Source of the DNA: Flavobacterium jumunjinense
GTDB taxonomy: Bacteria; Bacteroidota; Bacteroidia; Flavobacteriales; Flavobacteriaceae
DNA length: 64,000 nt
Assembly: GCF_021650975.2 (NCBI RefSeq)
Contig: NZ_CP091285.1
Coordinates: forward strand, 248,001 to 312,000
Reading direction: 5' to 3'
The notes under the pieces are model-generated. The model made no database searches. It saw only the letters and a program-made list of their open reading frames with translations, and was not told the origin of the DNA. Position numbers and translations under genes: made by a program. Positions 20,605 to 29,997 of this stretch are shown one piece after another (the stretch's first letter is position 1; the number at the start of each line of letters is the position of its first letter).

Positions 20605-23600
20605 ATGAGATCTAAGTTTAACAGACTTTTGACACTCGCAGTAGTGTTATTAGGGCAATTTATTTTTGCTCAGGTTAAAACTGTTTCGGGGACAGTTACA
20701 GATCAAAACGGTCAACCTTTACCAAGTGTTGCAATCCAAGAAAAAGGAAGCGCAAATGGTACAGAAACTGATTTTGATGGAAAATTCACAATTAGCGTAA
20801 AACAAGGTACAACGCTAATATTTAGTTACATCAGCATGAAAAAACAAGAAGTTGTTGTAAATTCAAGCAACTTAAAGGTTGTAATGGAAGATGATGTAGC
20901 GCAACTTGAAGGTGTAGTAGTTACTGCACTTGGAATATCTAGAGAGAAAAAATCACTAGGTTATGCAACTCAAGAAGTTAGCGGAGACGACATTTCGGAC
21001 ACTCCTGTAACTAATTTCGCTGATGCTCTTTCTGGTGAAGTTGCAGGTCTAGACATTCAATCTTCAGGGACAATGGGAGGATCAACTAACATTGTAGTTA
21101 GAGGTTACAACTCAATTAGCGGAAATAACCAAGCATTAATCGTAATTGATGGCACACCCGTAATCAACAACACAAACAACAGCACTGATCAAAGAACTGG
21201 TAGAGGTGGTTATGACTACGGTAACGCTGCTTCCGACATTAATCCAGATGATATTGAATCATTAAATGTATTAAAAGGAGCTGCAGCAACTGCATTATAT
21301 GGATCAAGAGCGAGTAATGGAGCAATTATCATTACTACTAAAAAAGGAAGAAAAGGCAAAGGAATAGGTGTTTCTTTCACAAGTTCTGTAACAGCAGGAA
21401 CAGTTGACATGGAAACATTACCTAAATATCAAAACCGATATGGGGCCGGTTATGATGGAGATAACACATTGAATAATTCTATAGATATAAATGGAGACGG
21501 TACAAATGATTTATCTGTACCATTTGACCTTGATGCTTCTTACGGTACAGCTTTCGATCCTAACTTAAATGTTTACCAGTGGAATTCTATATATCCAGAA
21601 TTACCTGGATACTTACAGGCTACTCCATGGGTTGCAGCTAAAAACACTCCAAATTCTATATTCAAAACTGGAATTACTTACACAAACTCTGTTTCATTTG
21701 GAAAGAGCACAGATACAGGTAGTTTTAGATTAGGATTTACAAATAAAATCCAAGAAGGCGTAATGCCTAACAGTGAAATAAAAAGAAATAATTTATCATT
21801 TTCTGCATCACAAAATTTCACCGATAAACTAAAAGCTTCTGTAGATTTCTCGTACGTAAACACAAACGGAAGAGGTAGAAATGGAACTGGTTATAGTGGC
21901 GGTAATCTTATGCAAGCTTTCCGTCAATGGTGGCAAACTAATGTTGATATTAGCGAACAAAGAGATGCGTTTTTTAGTACTGGACAAAACATAACTTGGA
22001 ATCCTGTTTCTAATACAAATAGAGCACCACAATACACAGACAATCCATACTGGACTTTATACAAAAACTATCAAAATGATAGCAGAGATAGATACATAGG
22101 TAACTTTACTCTAACTCAAGAAGTAACAAGTTGGTTTAATATATTAGGTAGATTCAGTTATGATACATATTCTGAACTTAGAGAAGAGAGAAAAGATGTA
22201 GGTTCAAACGGTGTATCTGACTATACCTCATCACAAAGAAAAACATCTGAACTCAACTATGATTTAATGGGAACATTAAACTATGATGTAAACGAAAACC
22301 TAACACTTGACGGATTAGTAGGTTTTAACTTAAGAGTAAATAAATTTAACTCAATTGAAGCAAGCACTAATGGAGGACTAGTTACACCAGGTCTATTTAC
22401 ATTAGCAAACTCAGCAAACCCTCTAACTACAGACGACTACACTAAAGTTGACTACACAAAAAAAGTTGATGGAGTTTTTGCAAAAGTAGGTTTAGGTTAC
22501 AAAGGAACATATTACCTAGATGCTACCGCAAGAAGAGATAGATCTTCTTCATTACCATCAGACAACAATACTTACTTTTACCCATCAGTTTCTGCAAGTA
22601 TAGTTTTCTCAAACTTAATTAAACAAGATTGGTTATCATTTGGTAAATTTAGAGCCAACTATGCACAAGTAGGTAACGATACAGATCCATATCAAATATT
22701 CAATACTTATGAGATTACTCCAGGATTTGGTGGAGCTTCAAGCGCAACTAACCCTTCGTTTTTTAACAATCCGAATTTAAAAGCTGAAAAAACTAAGGAT
22801 ATAGAACTTGGTCTAGAAATGCAATTATTCAAAAATAGATTCGGTTTTGATTTTTCATATTATCAAAGAAAAACTGTAGACTTAATTACACCAATTGATG
22901 TATCAACTGCTACTGGTGGAACCAACGTTTGGTTAAACGGTGCAGACATGGAAAATAAAGGTATTGAACTAATGGTAAACGGTACACCTGTTAAAACAGA
23001 AAATTTCTCTTGGGATATTAAATTAAATTATGCACAAAACAGAAGTGAAGTAACACGTCTAGCAGAAGATATTGAATTCATTCAACTAGCTTCCGTTCAA
23101 GGAGGTGTGACACTAGGAGCTGCTTTAGGAGAACCGTTTGGAGTTATCAGGGGTAGAGATTATGTTTATCACGAAAATGGACAACCAATTATTGGAACTG
23201 ATGGCTACTACAAAAGAACTTCATCTAGTAATAACGTAATTGGAAACATTAACCCAGATTGGACAGGTGGAGTTAAAAATAATTTAAAATACAAGAACTT
23301 AAGCTTGAGCTTCCTTATAGATATTCAAAAAGGTGGAGACGTTTTTTCTCTTGATACTTGGTATGGTTATTATTCTGGACTATACGACTTCACAGCCGGA
23401 AACAATCATTTAGGCAATCCATTAAGAGATCCAGTTTCAGCAGGTGGTGGAGTAATTTTAGACGGAGTACAAGCAGATGGCTCACAAAATACAGTTGTTG
23501 CTGATGCTTCTTTTGCAGACACAAGCCCTTGGGGAGTGGCAAAAGCACCTCAAGCAGCTCATGTATATGACGCTTCATTTGTAAAATTAAGAGAAGTTAC

Positions 23601-23814
23601 TATAGGTTATAATTTCTCGGACAAATTAACACAAAGCCTTTCTTTACAAAAACTTTCACTTTCTATCATAGGAAGAAACTTATGGATTATCCACAAAAAT
23701 ACTCCATACTCTGATCCTGAATCTGGATTAAGTTCTGGAAACATTCAAGGTTACCAGTCCGGAGCATACCCATCTGTAAGAGAAATTGGAGCAAGTTTAA
23801 AATTAGAATTCTAA
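20605..23814 (+). CDS. SusC/RagA-type TonB-linked outer membrane receptor
   Basis: A 1069-residue outer membrane transporter that takes up glycans or peptides with a SusD lipoprotein. After the signal peptide (TLAVVLLGQFIFAQ) there is a carboxypeptidase-regulatory domain (about residues 25-105) with VSGTVTDQNGQPLPSVAIQE and DFDGKFTI. The SusC-type plug (about 115-250) follows, with VVRGYNSISG, ALIVIDGTPV and ALYGSRASNGAIIITTKKGR. The rest is a TonB-dependent barrel, ending in a terminal Phe. It is 11 bases from susD and the pair forms a two-gene operon ending in a terminator. No glycoside hydrolase or sigma/anti-sigma gene is adjacent, so the substrate cannot be read from context. Confidence 0.95.
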   Translation: MRSKFNRLLTLAVVLLGQFIFAQVKTVSGTVTDQNGQPLPSVAIQEKGSANGTETDFDGKFTISVKQGTTLIFSYISMKKQEVVVNSSNLKVVMEDDVAQLEGVVVTALGISREKKSLGYATQEVSGDDISDTPVTNFADALSGEVAGLDIQSSGTMGGSTNIVVRGYNSISGNNQALIVIDGTPVINNTNNSTDQRTGRGGYDYGNAASDINPDDIESLNVLKGAAATALYGSRASNGAIIITTKKGRKGKGIGVSFTSSVTAGTVDMETLPKYQNRYGAGYDGDNTLNNSIDINGDGTNDLSVPFDLDASYGTAFDPNLNVYQWNSIYPELPGYLQATPWVAAKNTPNSIFKTGITYTNSVSFGKSTDTGSFRLGFTNKIQEGVMPNSEIKRNNLSFSASQNFTDKLKASVDFSYVNTNGRGRNGTGYSGGNLMQAFRQWWQTNVDISEQRDAFFSTGQNITWNPVSNTNRAPQYTDNPYWTLYKNYQNDSRDRYIGNFTLTQEVTSWFNILGRFSYDTYSELREERKDVGSNGVSDYTSSQRKTSELNYDLMGTLNYDVNENLTLDGLVGFNLRVNKFNSIEASTNGGLVTPGLFTLANSANPLTTDDYTKVDYTKKVDGVFAKVGLGYKGTYYLDATARRDRSSSLPSDNNTYFYPSVSASIVFSNLIKQDWLSFGKFRANYAQVGNDTDPYQIFNTYEITPGFGGASSATNPSFFNNPNLKAEKTKDIELGLEMQLFKNRFGFDFSYYQRKTVDLITPIDVSTATGGTNVWLNGADMENKGIELMVNGTPVKTENFSWDIKLNYAQNRSEVTRLAEDIEFIQLASVQGGVTLGAALGEPFGVIRGRDYVYHENGQPIIGTDGYYKRTSSSNNVIGNINPDWTGGVKNNLKYKNLSLSFLIDIQKGGDVFSLDTWYGYYSGLYDFTAGNNHLGNPLRDPVSAGGGVILDGVQADGSQNTVVADASFADTSPWGVAKAPQAAHVYDASFVKLREVTIGYNFSDKLTQSLSLQKLSLSIIGRNLWIIHKNTPYSDPESGLSSGNIQGYQSGAYPSVREIGASLKLEF

Positions 23815-23825
23815 TACCAAATACT

Positions 23826-25244
23826 ATGAAAAAATATATAATTTTATTATCATCTGTACTAATTGTAAGTTGCGCATCAGATGAGAAATACGAAGATTTA
23901 AATAGGGATCCTAATAAGCCAACACAAGTTTCTGCAGAGTCATTATTTAATGCTTCCATTAAGAGTTTGTTTGACCAAATGGAAAGCCCAAACATAAATA
24001 CAAATGTATTTAGACTTTTCTCACAATATTGGACACAAACCACTTATAATGACGAATCTAATTATGATTTAAACAACAGAAGAGTTGCAGACAATCATTA
24101 TTCTGAAATGTATCGCGATGTACTGTATGACTTGAAAGATGCAAAATCTAAGGTAAGTACACCTAATAAAATAGCAATGATTTCTGTTTTAGAAGTATAT
24201 ACTTGGCAACAACTAGTAGATACTTATGGGAATATTCCATACAGTGCTGCACTACAAGGTTCATTAGAACCTACACCAGAGTATGATGACGCAAAGACAA
24301 TTTACGAAGATTTAATCGTAAGAATAAACACTGCCATAAGTACTTTTTCTATATCAGGAGATGCTGGTTTTACAGGTTCAGATCAAATTTACGGAGGAGA
24401 CATTACTCAATGGTTAAAATTTGCAAATTCCGTAAAATTCAAACTAGCAATGCGTATAGCGGATGTAGCTTCTATGACAACTATATCACAAACGAATGCT
24501 GAAGAAGCTGTAACAGCTGGTATGTTTAGTTCTAATGCAGATAATGCAACATTAGCTTATGAATCAAATTCAACAAATGCTAATCCAGTATGGTCAGATC
24601 TTGTAGAAAGTGGAAGAAATGATTTTGTTGCTGCAAATACTCTAGTAGACTACATGAATACAATATCCGACCCACGTAGACCAATCTATTTTGAAGAAAA
24701 TCTAGGCGCAAATACTTATACAGGTGGGATTTATGGAGCAGTTAATAATTTTCCAGTTTTTTCACATGTAGGGACTCAATTAAAAGCTCAAACATTTAGA
24801 GGAGTACTTCTTGATTATGCTGAATTAGAATTTTTATTAGCTGAAGCTGCAGAAAGAGGATACGCAGTTGGAGGTACTACAGAATCTCATTATAACGCAG
24901 GAATAACAGCATCAATGAACGACTGGGGGGTTGCTACGGCTGACATCGCAACATACTTAGCACAACCATCTGTAGCTTACACAACAGCAGCTGGTACTTG
25001 GAGACAAAAAGTTGGTTTTCAGTTTTGGTTAGCAATGTATAACAGAGGCTTTGAAGGATGGTCTGTATACAGAAAATATGACGCACCGGTAATGAATATT
25101 GCTGCCGTAGCTAACATTCCTGTTCCTACAAGATACACTTATCCATTAAGAGAACAAACTTTAAATAAAAGTAATTATAACGCAGCAGTTGCCGTAATAG
25201 GCGGTGACGAGTTAGATACAAAAATATTTTGGGATGTAAACTAA
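23826..25244 (+). CDS. SusD/RagB-type surface lipoprotein
   Basis: A 472-residue lipoprotein that forms the lid of the SusC transporter. The lipoprotein signal has the lipobox LIVSC, followed by acidic residues (ASDEKYEDLNRDPNKPTQV). The alpha-helical SusD fold is suggested by DTYGNIPYSAALQG and FRGVLLDYAELEFLLAEAAE, and by FWLAMYNRGFEGWSVYRKYD near the end. The DPNKPTQV start is common in the SusD-like subgroup often linked to peptide or protein substrates, though specificity is not established here. Confidence 0.93.
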   Translation: MKKYIILLSSVLIVSCASDEKYEDLNRDPNKPTQVSAESLFNASIKSLFDQMESPNINTNVFRLFSQYWTQTTYNDESNYDLNNRRVADNHYSEMYRDVLYDLKDAKSKVSTPNKIAMISVLEVYTWQQLVDTYGNIPYSAALQGSLEPTPEYDDAKTIYEDLIVRINTAISTFSISGDAGFTGSDQIYGGDITQWLKFANSVKFKLAMRIADVASMTTISQTNAEEAVTAGMFSSNADNATLAYESNSTNANPVWSDLVESGRNDFVAANTLVDYMNTISDPRRPIYFEENLGANTYTGGIYGAVNNFPVFSHVGTQLKAQTFRGVLLDYAELEFLLAEAAERGYAVGGTTESHYNAGITASMNDWGVATADIATYLAQPSVAYTTAAGTWRQKVGFQFWLAMYNRGFEGWSVYRKYDAPVMNIAAVANIPVPTRYTYPLREQTLNKSNYNAAVAVIGGDELDTKIFWDVN

Positions 25245-25273
25245 AAAATAAAATATTCAGTTTTAAAATATTT

Positions 25274-25303
25274 AAAACCACCTCAAACAAGGTGGTTTTT
25301 TTT
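25274..25303 (+). terminator. Terminator of the susCD operon
   Basis: AAAACCACC (25274-25282) and GGTGGTTTT (25291-25299) form a perfect 9-bp stem with an 8-base loop, followed by T to 25303. It lies 30 bases after the susD stop and is directly adjacent to the rlmB -7 box. Confidence 0.9.
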
Positions 25304-25304
25304 A

Positions 25305-25312
25305 TACATTTG
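25305..25312 (+). promoter_or_regulatory. Candidate -7 element of rlmB
   Basis: TACATTTG matches TAnnTTTG and lies only four bases before the rlmB ATG at 25317. If the last G is at -7, transcription would start at or within two bases of the ATG, so the message may be leaderless. No clear -33 box is seen because the susCD terminator occupies the upstream bases. Confidence 0.5.
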
Positions 25313-25316
25313 CAGT

Positions 25317-26057
25317 ATGGAAAAAGAGAATCAAATTTTTGGAATTAGAGCAATACTTGAAGCAATCCAAGCAGGAAAAGAAATAGACAAAGTTTTCATT
25401 CAAAAAGAAAACCAAGGCGAACTCATGCATGAGTTAATGAAAAGCATGAAGAAAAATAACGTCAATTTTTCATATGTTCCAGTTGAAAAATTAAATCGTT
25501 TAACTTCTAAAAATCATCAAGGTGCTGTAGCTACAATTTCTCCTGTATCATTTCATGATATTGAAACATTAGTAACAAATACATTAGAATCAAACAAAAT
25601 ACCATTATTTCTTATTTTAGATCAATTATCTGATGCTAGAAATTTTGGTGCAATTATTAGAACTGCAGAATGTACTGGAGTTAACGGTATTATTGTTCAA
25701 AAACAAGGTTCTGCTCCTGTTAATGGTGATACAGTAAAGACAAGTGCTGGAGCAGTATTCAATGTGCCAATTTGTAAGGTTGAACATATTAAAGATGCAA
25801 TTTACTTCTTACAATCAAGTGGTATTGAAACTGTGGCGGCTACAGAAAAAACAGAAAACACTATTTATGACATTGATTTATCCAAACCAATAGCAATAAT
25901 AATGGGTAGTGAAGATAGAGGTGTTAATCCTTCAGTTCTTAAAATCGTAGACCACAAAGCAAAACTTCCTATGTTTGGAACTATAGAATCTTTAAACGTC
26001 TCTGTAGCTTGTGGTGCTTTTTTATATGAAACTGTTAGACAACGCTTAACAAAATAA
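25317..26057 (+). CDS. rlmB: 23S rRNA (guanosine-2'-O-)-methyltransferase, TrmH/RlmB family
   Basis: RlmB methylates the 2'-O of G2251 in the 23S rRNA peptidyl transferase loop. The 246-residue protein has an N-terminal substrate-binding domain (IFGIRAILEAIQAGKEIDKV). The knotted SPOUT domain has motif 1 ARNFGAIIRTAECTGVNGII, motif 2 IIMGSEDRGV and motif 3 ESLNVSVACGAFLYE. The start at 25317 gives the usual family start (MEKENQIFGIRA). It ends directly against the convergent rhomboid gene. Confidence 0.93.
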   Translation: MEKENQIFGIRAILEAIQAGKEIDKVFIQKENQGELMHELMKSMKKNNVNFSYVPVEKLNRLTSKNHQGAVATISPVSFHDIETLVTNTLESNKIPLFLILDQLSDARNFGAIIRTAECTGVNGIIVQKQGSAPVNGDTVKTSAGAVFNVPICKVEHIKDAIYFLQSSGIETVAATEKTENTIYDIDLSKPIAIIMGSEDRGVNPSVLKIVDHKAKLPMFGTIESLNVSVACGAFLYETVRQRLTK

Positions 26058-26813
26058 TCATTTTTTTAATCCAATAAATTCATAAATGACCTTTAAAGAA
26101 GAGGTGAAATATTCTTTCATTAACTCTTCTGGTTTTGGCTGTGGGCTAAAGTTTCCATTTTCGTCAAAATTTTTCACAAACGGGTCATTTTCTGGATTAA
26201 AATCGGGTTTTTCCCAATCGTAGACAATTTCTTTAGCAAACTGTGGTGTTTTCATTACTAATGCCATTGCTACACCTGTTAAGAAACCACTCAAATGTCC
26301 TTCCCAAGATATACCTTTTTCAACATCTGGAAACATATACCAAACCATACCTCCATACAGGAGTACAATTAAAAAGGACAGTGCCAACAACCTATAGTAT
26401 TTAGTAAAAATACCTTTAAAAAAAATAAAACTCACTAGAGCATATATTAAACCACTAGCACCAATATGATAACTTGGACGCCCCAGTAACCAAGTACCAA
26501 GACCAGAAAAAACAATTCCAAAAAACAATACTAGAAAGGCTTGCTCCTTATAAAAGAATCTAAGTAACGCTAACAACACTAACAAAGCTAAAGAATTATT
26601 CATTAAGTGTTGAAAACTTCCGTGAAGAAAAGCACTAAGGAATATACCCTTTACTCCAAATGATTCTCTTGGATAAATCCCATAATGAGAAAAACTTACA
26701 TTAAAACGACTTTCTACCCAGAAGACTAACCATAAAAACAAAACAAATAGCAAAGGTAACAATACTACTGAAGGTGTAAAAACAAAAGATTTATTTAAAT
26801 TATTTTTTCTCAT
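26058..26813 (-). CDS. Rhomboid family intramembrane serine protease
   Basis: Rhomboids cut transmembrane substrates inside the membrane. The 251-residue protein has about six hydrophobic segments. The conserved parts are the HGSFQHLMNNSLALL segment, the catalytic serine in IGASGLIYAL and the catalytic histidine in WEGHLSGFLTGV. The cytoplasmic tail of about 60 residues is polar and rich in Pro, Phe and Asp. It is convergent with rlmB, with no intergenic space. The substrate is unknown. Confidence 0.9.
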   Translation of the reverse strand: MRKNNLNKSFVFTPSVVLLPLLFVLFLWLVFWVESRFNVSFSHYGIYPRESFGVKGIFLSAFLHGSFQHLMNNSLALLVLLALLRFFYKEQAFLVLFFGIVFSGLGTWLLGRPSYHIGASGLIYALVSFIFFKGIFTKYYRLLALSFLIVLLYGGMVWYMFPDVEKGISWEGHLSGFLTGVAMALVMKTPQFAKEIVYDWEKPDFNPENDPFVKNFDENGNFSPQPKPEELMKEYFTSSLKVIYEFIGLKK

Positions 26814-26964
26814 AAGTAAATTGTTCTATTTTTTTTTAAAGCTGACTTATATACTCTCTGAATATTTTCAAATAAAACTCAACTCTTAATTCATATAATC
26901 TATTTCAAATATAACACCAAAAAAATTGTTATGCTTTTTTGTCAGAAAAATGTAATTTTACAAA

Positions 26965-28242
26965 ATGGAAGCACCTCTAGCAGAAAGAATAAGACCTCAA
27001 AGTTTAAACGATTATATTAGTCAACTACATCTTGTTGGCGAACAAGGCTCATTAACCTATCAAATAAAAAAAGGAATAATACCCAGTTTAATTTTATGGG
27101 GACCACCTGGAACAGGGAAGACTACACTTGCCCAAATTATGGCAGAAGAAAGTAAACGACCATTCTATCAACTAAGCGCGATACATTCAGGTGTTAAAGA
27201 TATTCGAGAAGTAATTGAAAAAGCAAAACAAAGCGGTGGATTATTTACTGCAAAAAACCCTATTCTATTTATTGATGAAATTCATCGATTTAGCAAATCA
27301 CAACAAGATTCTTTACTAGCAGCAGTAGAAAAAGGCTGGGTAACTTTAATTGGTGCAACAACTGAAAATCCAAGTTTTGAGGTAATACCTGCATTATTGT
27401 CAAGATGTCAGGTGTACGTTTTAAATCCTTTCACTAAAGATGATTTAATTGCTCTTTTACAAAGAGCAATTAAAAAAGATGAAGTTTTAAAAACTAAAAA
27501 CATTCAACTAAAAGAAACAGAAGCTTTACTACGATTGTCTGGTGGAGATGGTAGAAAATTACTCAACATATTTGAATTGATTATTAATGCTTCCAGTGAA
27601 GAAACAATCAACATAACAAATGATATTGTTACTCACCTTGTACAAAAAAACATTGTTCTTTACGATAAAACTGGTGAACAACATTATGATATAGTTTCTG
27701 CTTTTATAAAATCAATAAGAGGTAGTGATCCAAATGGTGCTGTCTATTGGTTAGCTCGAATGATAGAAGGTGGCGAAGATGTTAAATTCATTGCTCGAAG
27801 GTTATTAATTTCCGCTAGCGAAGATATTGGAAATGCAAATCCGACTGCTTTAATAATGGCAAACAATACGTTTCAGGCAGTTTCTACAATTGGCTATCCA
27901 GAAAGCAGAATTCTACTAAGCCAATGTGCTGTATATCTTGCAACTTCTGCAAAAAGTAATGCCAGTTATTTAGCAATAGGCAAAGCGCAGCAATTAGTAA
28001 AACAAACAGGTGATTTACCTGTTCCTTTACATTTACGTAATGCTCCTACTAAGTTAATGAGAGAATTGGGATATGGTGAAGAATATAAATATTCACATGA
28101 TTTTTCTAATAACTTTATAGCACAAGAATTTCTACCCGAAGAAGTAACTAATACTAAATTCTTTGAACCAGGTGATAACGCTAGAGAAAAAGAATTACGT
28201 AATTTCTTAAAAAACCGATGGAAAGATAAATATGATTATTAA
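26965..28242 (+). CDS. rarA: Replication-associated recombination protein RarA (MgsA)
   Basis: RarA is an AAA+ ATPase acting at stalled replication forks. The 425-residue protein has Walker A GPPGTGKTT (residues 46-54) and Walker B ILFIDEIHRFSKSQQDSLL near residue 100. The sensor-1 region is IGATTENPSFEVIPALLSRC. The C-terminal tetramerisation domain shows GSDPNGAVYWLARMIEGGED and the terminal FLKNRWKDKYDY. The start ATG gives MEAPLAERIRPQSLNDY, the normal family start. Confidence 0.96.
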   Translation: MEAPLAERIRPQSLNDYISQLHLVGEQGSLTYQIKKGIIPSLILWGPPGTGKTTLAQIMAEESKRPFYQLSAIHSGVKDIREVIEKAKQSGGLFTAKNPILFIDEIHRFSKSQQDSLLAAVEKGWVTLIGATTENPSFEVIPALLSRCQVYVLNPFTKDDLIALLQRAIKKDEVLKTKNIQLKETEALLRLSGGDGRKLLNIFELIINASSEETINITNDIVTHLVQKNIVLYDKTGEQHYDIVSAFIKSIRGSDPNGAVYWLARMIEGGEDVKFIARRLLISASEDIGNANPTALIMANNTFQAVSTIGYPESRILLSQCAVYLATSAKSNASYLAIGKAQQLVKQTGDLPVPLHLRNAPTKLMRELGYGEEYKYSHDFSNNFIAQEFLPEEVTNTKFFEPGDNAREKELRNFLKNRWKDKYDY

Positions 28243-28284
28243 AAAATCAGGATTAGTATTTAAAAACACTAATCCTGATTTTTT
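28241..28284 (+). terminator. Bidirectional terminator after rarA
   Basis: AAAAAATCAGGATTAGT (28241-28257) and its exact reverse complement (28268-28284) form a 17-bp stem with a 10-base loop. The left arm begins within the rarA TAA stop. The A/T ends make it work in both directions, serving rarA and the convergent gene that ends at 28307. Confidence 0.92.
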
Positions 28285-28306
28285 AATACACACTATTATA
28301 TTCCTT

Positions 28307-29035
28307 TTAGAACTTAACTTCTACTGTTTCAGAAGATAATTTTCCTCTTTTATAAAATTCAAAATACCAAACATCTCCTGTTTTATAGAATATTCCGTTA
28401 TCAATAATACCTCTTTCTGCCAAAAACATATTTTCTACAGACGTTTTTTTTAATTCAAAAATTATATTTGGGGTATTATCTACCAATTTGAAACCTGTAG
28501 GTGTTGGCAATGCATATAATAAACTCTTATTAGACACTACCATATCTTTCTCATCAATTTCTCCAACAAAACTTTCTTTATCCTCTACTACTACCGTCTG
28601 CTTCACAGAGTTCTCACTGATCTTAAATTTTAGTTTTCCTTTTAATGATGTCAAGGCATCTCTTAACGCATTAGTGTTTGCTAATTGAAAGTCTTTATCT
28701 CTACTACTCCCTAACAAACTTAGAGCAACAGTTTTATTAGTACAATCTTTCACTTGTACGCTTAAATTAGTTGTAAACATTTTATTACTCTCTGTAACCT
28801 CAACATGTAATGCATTACAACGAGCATTTAAAATTTCATTAGGCAATTTATCTGTATCATAATAAACAGTAAATCCTTCTGTTTCAAAAAACGATTTCGT
28901 TAAACTATTTAATCCATATTTATCTGCTTCTTTAAAGAAAGAAAATTGACTTGGAATAATTACATATTTATAGTTTTCTTGTGCATGAATAAAAATTGAA
29001 AACAAGACAATAATAGTAAGTACAGTTCTTTTCAT
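28307..29035 (-). CDS. Secreted protein of unknown function
   Basis: A 242-residue protein with a clear signal peptide (KRTVLTIIVLFSIFIHAQ). The mature part begins with NYKYVIIPSQFSFFKEADKY, which looks like a conserved Bacteroidota pattern of unknown role. It has two Cys residues (ARCNALHVEV and QVKDCTNKT) that may form a disulfide, and a C-terminus predicted to be mostly beta strands. It is probably periplasmic or outer-membrane associated. I do not recognise a named family. It has its own stretch of DNA, convergent with rarA. Confidence 0.75.
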   Translation of the reverse strand: MKRTVLTIIVLFSIFIHAQENYKYVIIPSQFSFFKEADKYGLNSLTKSFFETEGFTVYYDTDKLPNEILNARCNALHVEVTESNKMFTTNLSVQVKDCTNKTVALSLLGSSRDKDFQLANTNALRDALTSLKGKLKFKISENSVKQTVVVEDKESFVGEIDEKDMVVSNKSLLYALPTPTGFKLVDNTPNIIFELKKTSVENMFLAERGIIDNGIFYKTGDVWYFEFYKRGKLSSETVEVKF

Positions 29036-29148
29036 ATTATAAATTATTTAATAGATTAGGGGTAAAATATTAATATTCTTTAGATTACAAATTTAACACT
29101 ATTAAGTTTCTCTTTTACATTAACATCAAAATAAAGTAAACTTTTATA

Positions 29149-29847
29149 TTACAACATATTTTTCAATTCTAATAAATGATTAATTTGAAATACTTTTTTA
29201 TCTACTTGAATTTTCTGTTCATTAAAGAAAATTGCATCAATACCATATTCTAATGCTCCATCCACATCTGCTTCCAAACTATCTCCTATCATAATACTTT
29301 CTGCTTTACTCGCTTTAGCTAATGACAATGCATAGTCAAATATATTTGGATGTGGCTTTTTTACGCCTGCTAATTCTGAATTAGTTATAGATGTAAAATA
29401 GTGTTTTATTTTTGAATTTTCTAATTTTTTATCTTGAACTATATGAAAACCATTTGTTACTATATGTAAATTATATTTTGGCTTCAAATACTCCAAAAGT
29501 TCTATTGTACCTTCAAATAAATGATTATTATTAGGCAAGAACTCTATATATTGATCAGAAATTGTATCGACTACTGCCTTAGGAAGGATTACATTTAATA
29601 TTTCAAAAACATCATTCAAACGTTTGAATCTCAATTCTTGCTGAGATATCTTATCTACCTGATATAGTTTCCAATAGTATTGATTTCTAGGAATGTATTG
29701 TTCTAAGAACTGATCTGTTGTAAATGGAAAATTATATTCATTAAAAATCACATCGAATGCAACTGCTGAATTTTTATCAAAGTCCCAAAGGGTGTGATCT
29801 AAATCAAAAAATAGATGTTTTTTTTGTTTAAAATCGATATTTTTCAT
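29149..29847 (-). CDS. HAD-family nucleotidase, YjjG-like
   Basis: A 232-residue haloacid-dehalogenase phosphatase resembling YjjG, which dephosphorylates noncanonical pyrimidine nucleotides. Motif I is FFDLDHTLWDFDKNSAVAF (catalytic Asp pair), motif II is HIVTNGF, motif III is the Lys in GVKKPHPNIFDYAL, and motif IV is MIGDSLEADVDGA. The alpha-helical cap between motifs I and II fits subclass I. The exact substrate is inferred from similarity to the family. Confidence 0.85.
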   Translation of the reverse strand: MKNIDFKQKKHLFFDLDHTLWDFDKNSAVAFDVIFNEYNFPFTTDQFLEQYIPRNQYYWKLYQVDKISQQELRFKRLNDVFEILNVILPKAVVDTISDQYIEFLPNNNHLFEGTIELLEYLKPKYNLHIVTNGFHIVQDKKLENSKIKHYFTSITNSELAGVKKPHPNIFDYALSLAKASKAESIMIGDSLEADVDGALEYGIDAIFFNEQKIQVDKKVFQINHLLELKNML

Positions 29848-29864
29848 TCTCTTAGTTGGATGTT

Positions 29865-29960
29865 TAGCCCCGATGGAAGCAAAAATCCTGTTTTCGTTAA
29901 ATAAAATTCTCTTTTTTCTAACTTTTTCTATCGAAAACAGATTGTAGCGAACAGCGGGAA
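29865..29960 (+). ncRNA. Structured intergenic element, Flavo-1-like candidate
   Basis: The plus strand reads AGCCCCGATGGAAGC at the left and GTAGCGAACAGCGGGAA at the right. Between them TGTTTTCG (29889-29896) pairs perfectly with CGAAAACA (29932-29939), and AATC/GATT extends this helix across one bulge. CCCG and CGGG close the outside, while the GGAAGC and GCGAACAGC strands form a purine-rich internal loop. From memory the same paired boxes recur between genes in Flavobacteria and resemble the catalogued Flavo-1 motif. I could not run a covariance search. Confidence 0.5.
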
Positions 29961-29967
29961 TATTGAT

Positions 29968-29993
29968 TAAAAAAAGCCCAAAAAGATGGGCTT
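29968..29993 (-). terminator. Terminator after the DUF3299 gene
   Basis: AAGCCCA (29974-29980) pairs with TGGGCTT (29987-29993), loop AAAAGA. On the minus strand a T-tract follows (29973-29969). It begins 5 bases after the stop of the gene at 29998 and so ends the ABC-transporter operon. Confidence 0.85.
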
Positions 29994-29997
29994 CAAA

